From: Xylaria sp. FL1777
Taxonomy: Eukaryota > Ascomycota > Sordariomycetes > Xylariales > Xylariaceae
Reading direction: 5' to 3'
DNA: 64,000 nucleotides
Assembly (NCBI GenBank): GCA_022578965.1
Contig: MU400624.1
Span: 62,001-126,000, forward strand
The position numbers and the translations under genes were made by a program. The notes under the pieces were generated by a model. That model was not told the origin of the DNA. It did no database searches and was given only the letters and a program-made list of their open reading frames with translations. This document shows positions 26,001 through 37,276 of the stretch, in pieces. Numbering within the stretch: position 1 is the first letter of the stretch; every line of letters starts with the position of its first letter.

Positions 26001-29000
26001 TATAGCTTAATAAGTTAAAAATATATAGCTTTTTTAAAAAAAATATAGATTTTATTTTTATAGTAAACTAAAGATTTTTTTATTAATTATTAAAGATTTA
26101 TAAGCTTTTTTGCCTTTAATTGTTTTATAATTATATAGTATTTAAAGTTTTTTTTTTAAACTTTTTAGATAAAGTTTTTTAGCTTTTTAAAAGCTTTTAA
26201 ATTTTTTAATTTTTTTAAGCCTGCAGCTATTTACGTACGCAAACGTATAATTGCTTAAATAAAAAAAGCTTTTTTAATAAGTGTAGCTTTAAAGTATAAA
26301 GCTTTAGCTTAAGTACTAAAGTATAAATTAAAAACTTTAATTTGTTATACTACTGCAACTTTTTTTTTTAACGTTAAAAAAATATTAATATTATTAAGCA
26401 AAATAGCTATATAATTAAAACAGCATAAAAAAAAATTAGCTTTATTTTTTTTGCTTGCTTAATATTTAATAATAAAGTTAAAAAAAGCTAATAATAAATA
26501 TTAATAAGCTTGCTTTTTATTAAGCTTTAGCATTTTTATAAACGTTTAAAAGTTAATATAATTAATTAATATTTTAATTAATAAATTGCTTTTTTGTAAA
26601 TAATGCTACTAATATTTAAAGTAATTTATTATTGCAAGCATTTTTTAGTTAAACGTACTATATTACATTTTTTTTTTAAATAGCTTTTAAAAATAAAACG
26701 TAACTAGTTTAAAAATGCCTTAATTATTTTGCTAAAATAAATTTTTTGTAAAAGCTACTTTAAAAAAATCGGTTTTTAGCAATATTTGTTTTTTAAGGTT
26801 AAAATATATAAAAAAAATAGCTTGCTTAAATATATCCTAAAAGTTTTTAAAAGCTTTTTTTTTAGAACTATTTAAAAAAATTTAACTTTTTTTTATTTTT
26901 ATTACGTTTTTTTTTAAATATTTAAACAAAAGCGTAGCAATATAAAAATACTTGTTTATAAAACAGCAGTAAAAATTACAAAACTTTAAAAATTATTATA
27001 ACGCTTAACAAATATTTAATATAAGCTATTGCTAAATAATATTTATATATAAAAAGTTTATTTTAATTTTTTAGCTAAAAATAATATAACTTAAAAATTT
27101 AATTTTCTTTTAATAAAATTAGCATTTAAATAGCTTAACGTATAGTTTTGCTTTTTATAGCTTTTTAATAATATTTTAAATATATTTTATATAAAAATCT
27201 TTATTTAAAAAAAAAATAAGCATATTATTAAAATATATAATATAAAATATATTTATTATATTATTAAGTGCTTTTTATATATAACTTTAAAAAGTAGTAA
27301 AAGCATTTAATAAACTTATAAGTATAACTAGAAATTTATAGTAGCTATAGCATATATAAAACGCTATTTTTTATTTATTTTTTTTTTAAATATGTAAGCA
27401 ATAATAAGCATTTTTAAAGTTAATTTTACTAAAAATTTTAGCTTTTAAGATTTTATTAAGCAGCTTTAAAATAAATAATAAAATATATTAATTTTTACAT
27501 ATAACTTAATTAAGTTTTTTATAGTTTATATATAAACATAAGCTTTTATTTTTTTTAAATATAAAAAAAATTAAAGCGCTAATAAAACTAGTAAACTTTT
27601 TAATTTTTTTTGCTTTTAGTATTTTATTAAGCTATTTTTATAGTTTTTTTAGCTTATTTTAAGCTAATAAATATATAAAAAAATAAAGTATAACTATATT
27701 TTTTTTTAGCTTAATAGCAAAGTTTTTTTGCTTTAATTATAACAATATATTTGCTTTATTAATATTAAAAAACTTAAATAAATTATAAAACTTTTTTAAA
27801 ATTATTATAAAATTAAAATAACTAAAGCTTTTTTTTAACTTTTTAAGCTATATAAGTTTAAATAATTAAATAATAATATAACAGCAAGCTTAGTTTTAGC
27901 AAGCTTTTATAAACTTAGTTAAGCTAAATATTTTTACTTAAAAGCAGCATAATTTAAAAAACTATTAATTAGTGCTTAAATTTAGTATAATTTTTTTATT
28001 TTTTAAGGTAGTTTAAAATAATAAAAAAAAGCTGCTTTTAAAGCAATAATTACAGTTAATAGCTATATATATACGCTTAATTCTGTAAATAATACTATAA
28101 CTATTAATTAATTTGCAAACAATTTAATAAGCTTTATAAATAAAAAATCTACTTTTAGTAGTATGCTATAATATAAATATATAAAAAAATGCTTGCTGCA
28201 ATTTATAATAAAAAGCAAAAATAAAACTAATATAGTTATATTTAGCACATAAATTAAAATTAATATAAGTTTTAATAAATAGTTTTGTAAAGCTAATAAA
28301 ATAAATAGTATAAAAAGTATAAAAACAGCATAAAATAAATATATAAAGTAGTAATTTTAGCTTAAAACTTATAGCTAATATAGTTAATGCTAAGCTTATT
28401 ACTTGTTTTTTAAGTTATAGTATTATAACCTTTATAAAAGAAATATATAAAACTTTAATTGCTGTTTTTAGTTTTTTTTATTTATATTTTGGTTTTTATT
28501 TACTTAGATTTTTTAAATGGTTTATTTTTAAGTAATATTATTATTATAGCTAATATAACTATTAAATTTATTGTTTTTATTATTACTATTGTTATTATTA
28601 CTTTTAAGCTAAAAGTAATTAAAAGTAATATAGCTAAGTTATTTATAGCTATAATAAATAAAGTTTATATAAAAGTTTAAATTTAAACTACTTTTATTAT
28701 TGTTTTAAAGTTAATTTAAAAAAGTTCTAAAAATATAACAGTTTTTCGAAATATAAATATTATTGTTATTACTTTAGTTGTTTATATATTTTTAGTTTTA
28801 ATACTAGTTATAACTTTTATTATTATTGCTTTTATAGTATTAATTTTAGCTTTTATAGTTATTATTGCTTTTATAAAATCTTTAGTTATTATTATTATAG
28901 CTATTATTATAATTATTATTTCTATAAAAATAGTTTTAACTATTAAAACTAGTATTGTTATTTTTATAGCTAATATTAGTATATTAATTATTAGTTTAGT

Positions 29001-30209
29001 TTTGCTTAATATTTAAGGTTAATTTATTAGTAATTTAAGTAATATTTAACTTTAGTTTTTTTTTACTATAGTTTAAGCATTATTTTTTAGTTATTAATTT
29101 TTAGCGTTATTATATAGCATTAATTATATTAGCTTATATAGTTAATAATAAGTTATAATAATTTATTAGCTTTTGCTAAAATAATACACTTAGTTTTTAA
29201 TAATATAATAAAGCTTTTTTGCTTTTGTTTTAATAAACATTTTAAAGTTTAATATTAGCAAAGTATTAATTAAATAGCTTTAAGTTTTAGTTAGCTTATT
29301 AATTTGCTTGTTTTAATTATACGCTTATATTAGCTTATAAAAAAACAAACTACTTAAGCAAAGTTTTAGTTTAGTTTAAAAATATTTTTTAGTTAGTTTT
29401 AAATTGTTTTTTTTTTAAAGTTAATAACTTTTATAATGCTAATTAATAAACATTTTTATAGTTTTAGTTTATATTACTATACGTATATAAAATTTTGTTT
29501 TTATTGCAGCAGAATTTTTAATTAGCTTTTTTAAAAATAGTTTAAAGTTTTTTTATTTATTTTAACTAGCATTAATAAGTAAATTTTATGCTAAAAAAGT
29601 TATAATTAAACTTTAATAGTTAGTTAAAATTAGCATTTTTAAATAAATAGCACTAATAGTAATATAAGCAATTTTAACATAATTAATATTTAAGTCTTTT
29701 TTAATTATATTTTTTATTAAAGCTAAAAAATAAAAAGTTGTTATTATTACTAAGATTTTTATGTTTTTATTTTTAACTTAAGTTGCAAAATTATTTTTTA
29801 AGGTTTAAAAAGTTTTTTTGTTTTTTTAAAAATGTTATTTTTTAATTTTTTTGTTTACTTAATTATAAAGTAAAAGTAATACAAACTATTTTTAATTTTA
29901 AGGCAACTTGTTTGCTTTTATTTTTTTGCTGTATAACTTATTACTTTAGCTTTTTAATTTTAGCTAAAAGCTATATAATCTATGTTTGCAATAGTTAAAT
30001 ATTAGCACTTAAAGCACTAAGTAATTATTGTTTGCTTAAGCCTAGTTTTAGAAATAATTTATATTAAGTTTATTTTTAATTTATTATTAAAGTTTGTTTT
30101 AAAAAAAAGCTATTAAAAATAGCACTAGCTTATATAATTAGTTAATATTTAGCTATTTTATAGTATAATAAAATATTATAAGTAACTTTATTTTAAAAAG
30201 CTTTAAAAT

Positions 30210-30398
30210 TATTATAAAAGGTATAAAGCATTAAAAGTTAAGTATAATAGTTAATATATCTCTAGTTTTATAATAAGTATTTAACAAAACTAAAGCTTAA
30301 AGAAAAAAGAAAACTCCTATAAAATAGGTATAAAAAAAATATCCTATATATATAACTTATAACATGTGCTAAAGTACTTAAGTAGCTTAGTTATAACA
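30210..30398. repeat. Right LTR of copy B
   Basis: 189 bp, begins TATTATA and ends TTATAACA. Followed directly by the duplication AAGCA. Confidence 0.85.
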
Positions 30399-30487
30399 AA
30401 GCATTAATAATATAAATATTAAAAAGCATTTATAAATAGCTTTATTTTTATAAATAGCTAAAATAGCTATTTAGCAAAAAAAGTAAT

Positions 30488-30707
30488 TATAGCTTTTAAG
30501 CAATATAAGCTATAATATATATTATATAATAATTATTATATAAAAACTTAAAAAATACAAACTAGCTTTATTTAAATTAATAGTATTTATATATAGTTTT
30601 TTAATACTATACTTAAGAGATGTTTTTTCTTTAACATTTACTTTTTTAAGTATAGACCTGACCCTATGTAGTAATTACAAGGTTTTGGGCCAGTATTCAG
30701 AAGGCAC
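30488..30707. repeat. Outer LTR of E2
   Basis: 220 bp, the reverse complement of 1732-1951. The outermost ~70 bp (..GGGCCAGTATTCAGAAGGCAC) are near-intact and the inner half is RIP-converted. It ends 727 bp before the DCL1 start codon. Confidence 0.88.
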
Positions 30708-30712
30708 ATAGG
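30708..30712. repeat. Target-site duplication of E2, right copy
   Basis: ATAGG, identical to 7360-7364. With canonical ..CA ends it would be the 4-bp TAGG. Confidence 0.8.
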
Positions 30713-31434
30713 TAGGTACCTCAGGCAGGTAAATAGGTACTTTATATAGGATAGCTTTTTCTATGTCTACGCAGGTATCTATGCCACGAGGCAATGGATA
30801 TCTATAAGACTTAGATACATAAATAGTAGATTGTTATAACTTATGTACTAGGTACTTACCTAGTTATTAGGAATGTATGTAATGTTAATATTACTATAAG
30901 CTTGCATCCGATGTCTCGGACATATGTTTATCTTTCCAATTTGCTTGATCAACTTGTTCGTGCAAACGTCAGCCACAAGTAAGCGAAGCACATACATTCT
31001 CTTGGATTGCCTCCGGTTTTCCATAACAAACCTGAGCCAAGGTAAGACGATATATTTACATAATGCGTGGACGGCTTCTTGCAGTGACTAGAGGCCCGTA
31101 AGCACCTACCTACTAGGTAGGTGGTAAGTGCCTTTCGTAGGTATTCTACCAAGATCTCTTCAACTTTTTTTATTACATAGTACTTACCCATGTGTGTCTG
31201 GAAAACACATGAATCTTAGAGGTACGGATTATGTAGGCGAGCGCTAACTATAGGTAATTTAGCTGCTTGTAGTAGTTGCTTGCTGACCTTGGACGTGTTC
31301 TACCTAGATTCCGTTGACGCCTCTTCAAGATCACGTAGCATGAAGGCCTGGTCTGCGCACTTGACCTTGATTTGTTCCCGCCTCTTCGTTTTAACCGTAC
31401 ACCTCCCGAACTCTCCCACTCCTCAGGAATTAAC
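30713..31434 (+). promoter_or_regulatory. Native 5' flank of DCL1
   Basis: 722 bp of unmutated host DNA between E2 and the DCL1 start. It is rich in AGGTA/TACCT words and contains a perfect 10-bp inverted repeat at 31103-31123. A short minus-strand frame here (31191-30949) looks like chance. An in-frame ATG at 31372 could extend DCL1 by 21 residues. No TATA box is recognised. Confidence 0.55.
31103..31123. promoter_or_regulatory. Palindrome in the DCL1 upstream region
   Basis: Perfect inverted repeat CACCTACCTA / TAGGTAGGTG with a single C between the arms. It could be a dimeric factor site or just a member of the TACCTA repeat class seen in other intergenic stretches here. Confidence 0.5.
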
Positions 31435-34400
31435 ATGGAGGACTACCCTCATTCGGAGGATGAAGACTCTGTTCAGAGTGACAATCCACCGCAGCCAATT
31501 GCCAGCAATTATCTTACACGAGACAAGGTCCTCTTCGACGACTGGCTCCGGAATGAGAGGGAAGATGCATACAAGAATAGTCGTGGCTCCGGTGCCGGTG
31601 GCGGGAGCGCGCTGGTTAAGCCTAGTTTGAAGGATATAGAAGATGCACCCATCATTAGCAGTCCCAGAGAGTACCAGACGGAACTCTTCGAGAGAGCTAA
31701 GCAGAAGAATATCATCGCTGTGCTTGACACAGGTTGTTTACAGTCCTACTGCTTTTCTTCACGTTATAGATCACTGACTCTACGCATATAGGAACTGGCA
31801 AGACCTTGATAGCTGCACTGCTGCTCCGCCATGTTGTAGAGCAGGAGCTAGATGATAGAAGGGCTGGACAGGAGCATAGATTGGCGTTCTTTTTGGTTAG
31901 CGTCTCCGATTGGTCACGATGTTAATCACTCCAGTACCAAGCTGACTCCTTTAGGTTGACAAAGTTGCCCTGGCCCATCAACAATATAGCGTCCTTGAAG
32001 CAAACCTCGACTTCCACATGGAATCAGTTACGGGCGATTCCGGTGGAGTTATCTACACACGAGAGTTCTGGAGTCAAATGATTGACAAGAAGACAGTCGT
32101 TGTATGCACAGCAGCAGTTCTTCACCAATGTTTGTGTTACTCCTTCATACGAATGGAGCAGGTTAACCTTCTTATTTTCGATGAAGCTCACCATGCCAAG
32201 AAGAACCACCCTTACGCAAGGATCATCAAGGATTTCTATGCGACACTCGAAGAGAGCAACTGCAAGCGACCTCGCATTCTGGGCATGACGGCTTCGCCTG
32301 TCGATGCCAAAACTGACGTTCACGTAGCTGCTGCTCAGCTAGAGGGTCTTCTGCATTGCGAAATAGCAACTGTGAGCGACCCGGCAGTTTTCTCAAGAGC
32401 AGCCATCAATAAACCAACTGAAGGCCTCATCGAATATCAAAACATGGATATTTCCTTTGAGACGGTCTTGTGGAAGAGACTACATCAGGTTGTTGGTCAA
32501 AACCGAGCATTTACTAAAATGTTTACGTATTCTAGAACCTGTACAACCGAGCTAGGACGTTGGGCCGCAGACCGGGTGTGGAAACTCTGGTTAACTGAAG
32601 AAGAGGCTAATAGGATCGAGGCGAAAACAGAGCTCGATTTCAGTCAGATGGAATTGCTGCGACCCGTCCTTGTTCTAGATGCCGAAAGAGAGGCAATTGA
32701 AGCGGTGCGACATGCCAATCAGTTGATAAAAGAGCATGTCTTTGCAAAGCTTGAGCTTGATCGATTTTATCTCTCGCATAAGGTCATTATATTAATCGAG
32801 CATCTAAAGGAACATTTCGACCCGGCAACAGACAAATGCGTTGTTTTTGCCGAGCAGCGTCTCACGGTTGCGCTCCTTGCTGACCTCTTCCAGCAACCTG
32901 ATCTACGCCTTCGAGGTTACAAGGCGGGAAGGCTTGTGAGTATCTGAGTACTTCTTCCGACCACTAGCAGCTGACTGGGCATAGATGGGCTGCGCCAGCA
33001 GTAGTACATCGGGTGACCTTAGTATGTCATTAAGCGAGCAAAAATCGACCATAAAGAGATTCCGAAACGGCGACTTGAATTGCCTCTTCGCCACAAGTGC
33101 GGCCGAAGAGGGAATTGATATCCCTGGTTGTAATGCTGTAATCCGTTTTGACCTTTACAAGACAGTAATTCAGTACATCCAATCGAGAGGCCGTGCGCGA
33201 CGTGTCAACTCAAAATTTTACCAGATGGTTGAAACTGGGAATTTCGCACATCGAAAACTTATCGCCGAGATCCAAGACCATGAGGCTAAACTGCGTGACT
33301 TTTGCAACATGCTGCCGGCAGACCGTCTTATTACTGGTTGCGACTATGACATCGAGTATCATCTGTCCAAAGAAAGAAGCCATCGAGTATATAAAGTTCC
33401 TTCTACTGGTGCGAAGTTAACATATAAGGGTAGCATCGCAGTACTTGCGAACTTTGTATCGTCTTTACCACACCCAGCCGATGTGCTATGTGATACTGCA
33501 GACTATATTGTTCATCATGTCGGTGGCGAGTTCGAATGTGAAGTCCTGCTTCCAGATGTTTCCCCAATTAAAAGCGCAATTGGACGCCGTGCCTCCTCGA
33601 AACAGGTGGCAAAGTGCTCGGCTGCATTCGAGATGTGTTTGAAGTTGAAGAAACAAAAGCACTTAGATGACAACCTCTGTTCAACTTTCTCAAAACGTCT
33701 TCCAGCTATGCGTAATGCTAGGCTCGCGATCAGCTCTAAAAAAAGAGCCGAGTACCCTATGAAGCGAAAACCAGACATGTGGTCCGTTATTGGGCTCCCG
33801 GAGAGACTCTTTCTGACGGTAATCAAGCTGTCTACCCCAGAAGCGCTCGGGCGACCTTCTCAGCCTTTGGCTATTTTAACAAGGTACCCATTGCCGCGAA
33901 TATCTGCATTCTCAATCTATTTTGGGAACCAGGAGACGTCTAGTGTCGAATGTTTCCCCTGGTCAACTGCCATGGACTGCAAACTAGGAGATATTGACGG
34001 ATTGAGCCAGTTTACTCTCACAATTTTCAAGGATGTCTTCAGCAAAGAATACGCACTTGAGGTAGAAAAGATGCCGTACTTTTTTGCGCCTCTGGTACAT
34101 TGGCATGACTCGGAACATCTTGTCTCGGGCGAAGATCCTCGTAAAATTATTAATTGGGATTGCATTCATAAAATCAAGAAGGGACCAGCTCATATCGAAT
34201 GGGAAAATCAGCCAGAGAGTGTATTCGATGAGAGATTTGTCACAGACCCCTATGATGGCTCTCGAAAATTTTATACAATACGCAGACGCCCTGACCTAAG
34301 CCCTACAGATCCTCAACTGCCGGCCCTTCCAAGAAGTCGCCGCCAGAAGGGACCGGCAACTGATATTTGGAGCTCTAATGTCACTAGTTTGTGGGGTAAA

Positions 34401-36140
34401 TCCCGGTGTAAATTGATCAGAAGAGAGTATCTACCAGTTATCGAAGCAGAGTACATACCTCTTCGTCGAAATCTACTTGATAAGTATGATAATACAGGTA
34501 ACATCCAACGAAGATGTTTCCTAGTCTTCCAGACACTACAAATTTCAGTCGTAAGTACTCCAAAGCTCTATCTAGAGGTAGAAAGACCTAACAACTTGAA
34601 GCTACCCGTCGATATTGTTGCTATGGCTTACAATTTGCCCGCTATCATCTATCGGCTTGAGTCGAGTGTCATCGTGCTCGAGGCCTGCAAGTCAATGGGC
34701 CTAACATTACAGCCAGATTTGGCTCTTGAGGCCATGACTAAAGACAGTGATAACACTGAGGAGCGACCAGAAGATCAAATCAATGTACAGCGAGGAATGG
34801 GTAAAAATTACGAGCGTCTCGAGTTTCTAGGCGATTCGTTTCTGAAAATGAGTACCACCATAGCTCTATTTTCCCAGATTCAAGACTGCGACGAGTTTCA
34901 GTATCACGTCGACCGTATGGTTCTCATATGTAACAAGAACCTTTTCAATAACGCGCTGGAAATGAAGTTGGAAGAATCAATCCGAACAAGAGCCTTCGAC
35001 CGAAGCGCGTGGTACCCTGAGGGGCTTACACTGCTTAAGGGGAGAAAATACAGTAGCAGAGAAAAGCACTCGCTGGCTGATAAGTCCATAGCGGATGTTT
35101 GTGAGGCCCTCATCGGTGCAGCGTACATGACGACGCGTGAACAGAAAGATTTTGATATGGCTATTCAAGCAGTCACGACATTTGTCAATCATCCAAATCA
35201 TAAGATGACTACATATGGCCACTACTACGCAGCATACAAGATACCAGAGTGGCAGAGCTCTGAACCTCGAGCCGTACATTATGACCTCGCAGCCGAGATA
35301 GAGAAGAAGATGGGATATAAGTTCAAGTACCCCCGACTACTCCGAAGCGCTTTTACACACGCTTCATATGGTTCCATCTATGAGGGCATCCCGAACTATC
35401 AGCGGCTCGAATTTCTCGGAGACGCCCTTCTCGACATGGTCTGCGTTGACTATTTATTCCACAGATTCCCTGGCGCTGACCCCCAGTGGCTGACGGAGCA
35501 CAAGATGGCCATGGTCTCGAACCAGTTCCTAGGCTGTCTCTGTGTATCTCTCAATCTACACAAACACATGGTATCGATGAATGCGAGTCTGCAAAAAGAG
35601 ATTACCGATTATGTGACGACTATCACAGAGGCCAGAACCCAAGCCGAAGAAGAGGCAGAGGCGTCTGGCCTTGGACGCGCTGCCTATGCACGGAACTATT
35701 GGATGAGAGAAAAGCGGCCTCCAAAGTGCCTCCCTGATATCTTGGAGTCGTACATTGGCGCCGTCTTCGTTGATAGCGAGTATGACTACAAGGAAGTGCA
35801 GCGCTTCTTCGACACCCATATTCTCCCCTATTTCGAAGACATACACCTCTACGACACTTACGCCAATAACCACCCGGTGACTCTATTATCCAACACCCTT
35901 GCGACCGAGTTTCGCTGCACCCGCTGGAGGATCATGTACTCGGAAACCGACGATGAAGACCGCGAGTTCGCGGCCACTAAAGTAGCCGCTGTTGTCATGA
36001 TCCACGGGGTAGTGAGGGAACATGCCTATGCAGCTAGTAGCCAGCATGCCAAGTCCAAGGCGGCGGGGAAGCTCTTGAATAGACTGAAAGACGTGAGCTT
36101 GGACGAGTTCAAGAAGACATTTAACTGTAGCTGTTCGTAG
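31435..36140 (+). CDS. DCL1: Dicer-like protein 1 (RNase III, RNA silencing)
   Basis: Four exons (31435-31732, 31792-31895, 31955-32935, 32985-36140) separated by introns of 59, 59 and 49 bp encode 1,512 residues, normal for fungal DCL1. Dicer cuts long double-stranded RNA into small RNAs for Argonaute. Domains in order: DExH helicase with Walker A DTGTGKT (residues 98-104, created across intron 1), DEAH (210-213), GMTASP (244-249) and QSRGRAR (about 527-533); Dicer dimerisation domain (about 600-690); PAZ-like region (about 950-1035); RNase IIIa with ERLEFLGDS (near 1070) and DVCEALIGA; RNase IIIb with ERLEFLGDA (near 1267) and DILESYIGA (near 1378); C-terminal dsRNA-binding domain (about 1425-1500) ending FNCSCS. 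The [10 protein letters not shown] stretch and the C-terminal dsRBD favour DCL1 over DCL2. All catalytic residues are present. An in-frame ATG at 31372 is an alternative start. Confidence 0.95.
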
Positions 36141-37276
36141 AATTTTAATAATGATATCTCGATGATCTCCTATCTCACCTGGCAGCCTAGACGTGCAACC
36201 GAAACCCAATATTTTCCGAAGCTAATTGACTATCATTTAAGGAAGACTAAATTTGAGTATCGAGAATACTCGGCGTTAATTGTGATTAGGGGCTCGATTG
36301 TACATAGTACCTTAACCGCAGTCGTTACTAACACGATGCTCTCTACCCTGACTGACCTACATGAACAGACATATAGACTTGAGATCCAATTTGTGATGCG
36401 GGATTGGTTTGATATTGCGACGGTGCCGGGTGTCCGCCTAGCTAGGCAGGCAATCTTGATAAAAAGGGGTGAGGCATTAGTCAGGTGGGCATAAAGCTGG
36501 AAAACCTTCATAACCTCAATAGTTAATGTCACATAAAGTGAACACACAACCCCTCTTTCTCCCTCTTTCCCCTGTCCCTTTGGAAACACGCCCGCTGATT
36601 TAATTTCGCATTATTCCTGGCCAGTCGGCTTATATCTCCGCCCGATTCCTGCCAATACTCCAGTGACTCAGCCACTGTATTCCGAAGGGATGTCACCCAC
36701 AGAGTAATACAGTCGGGGAGAGCAGCAAGGAGCGGGAGGGAAAGGGTCGACTACGGCCTAGAATATGCTGTTCGAACCTTTCTCAGCCTTGGAACCACGA
36801 TAATGTACAGCGACCTGAAGGATGGAAACAGCACGGATAGATAAGTAGAAAGTAGACATGTGTATTGGATGGCCAAGATACAAACAAGAACATGTTTGTA
36901 TAAATGTTGAGATTAATATTATTGATAGATAGAATGAATGCCATTTCTAGGCTGATTAGCATAAACCCCTTTAATCTCAATTCCGAGTTCAATGTTTCCG
37001 CCTCGAACTCTACGCTAAGTAACGCCAATTCATCATCCAGTAAATACATAATCAAGTCGAAAAAACTAAAGGCGGAAGATCAGCGTGTCGGGAGAAGCTG
37101 GTGCCAGATAGTCGCAAATAAACCGAACCCGTTTTTGAGTATCCTTGAATCCCAGGGTATCAAGCACCGTTCCTCTCGTGCCCAACGCCTCGTTCCTTCA
37201 TGCAAACATACATGTTAACGTTGTATCTATTTCATATTATTTCAATGCAGTGGTTACCCGCATAGTTCATCCTGGG
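36141..37276. other. Intergenic region between DCL1 and the 37277-39671 gene (tail to tail)
   Basis: 1.1 kb holding the 3' flanks of two convergent genes. It contains a C/T-rich run around 36547-36578. Short frames here (for example 36162-36494) show no family features and I treat them as chance. No RNA gene recognised. Confidence 0.6.

Larger units (their letters stand above)
22546..30398. mobile_element. Copy B: RIP-degraded LTR retrotransposon, family 2, nested in E2
   Basis: 7,853 bp with two 189-bp LTRs (22546-22734 and 30210-30398), in the same orientation as copy A. The target duplication is AAGCG (22541-22545) and AAGCA (30399-30403), and the empty site in E1 reads ..AAAAGTATTAG... 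The left LTR begins TGTTATAGGAGG and the right one ends TTATAACA, the canonical TG..CA termini. The first ~1 kb is visibly less mutated than the same part of copy A (for example TACGTGTTAAATTACG against TATATATTAAGTTATG). It keeps ~173 bp (28228-28400) missing from copy A. No intact protein-coding frame. Confidence 0.87.
7365..30707. mobile_element. E2: second family-1 LTR retrotransposon, inverted, with three nested insertions
   Basis: The outer limits are 220-bp LTRs at 7365-7584 and 30488-30707, flanked by ATAGG at 7360-7364 and 30708-30712. E2 is inverted relative to E1: for example, 13442-13663 is the reverse complement counterpart of 3242-3463. The total is 23,343 bp. Subtracting the 2,194-bp insertion with its 16-bp duplication, copy A (7,672+5) and copy B (7,853+5) leaves 5,598 bp, exactly the length of E1. 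E2's own sequence is therefore 7365-8224, 10435-14295, 21973-22545 and 30404-30707, plus one copy of each duplication. It is non-coding throughout after RIP. Confidence 0.88.

Noticed and set aside
1732..30707. Single giant transposon with long terminal inverted repeats
   Set aside because: The outer inverted repeats are explained by two independent LTR elements in opposite orientation, each with its own LTR pair and target duplication.
36162..36494. 110-codon frame just after DCL1
   Set aside because: Lies in the expected 3' flank of DCL1, antisense frame of similar length, no motif.
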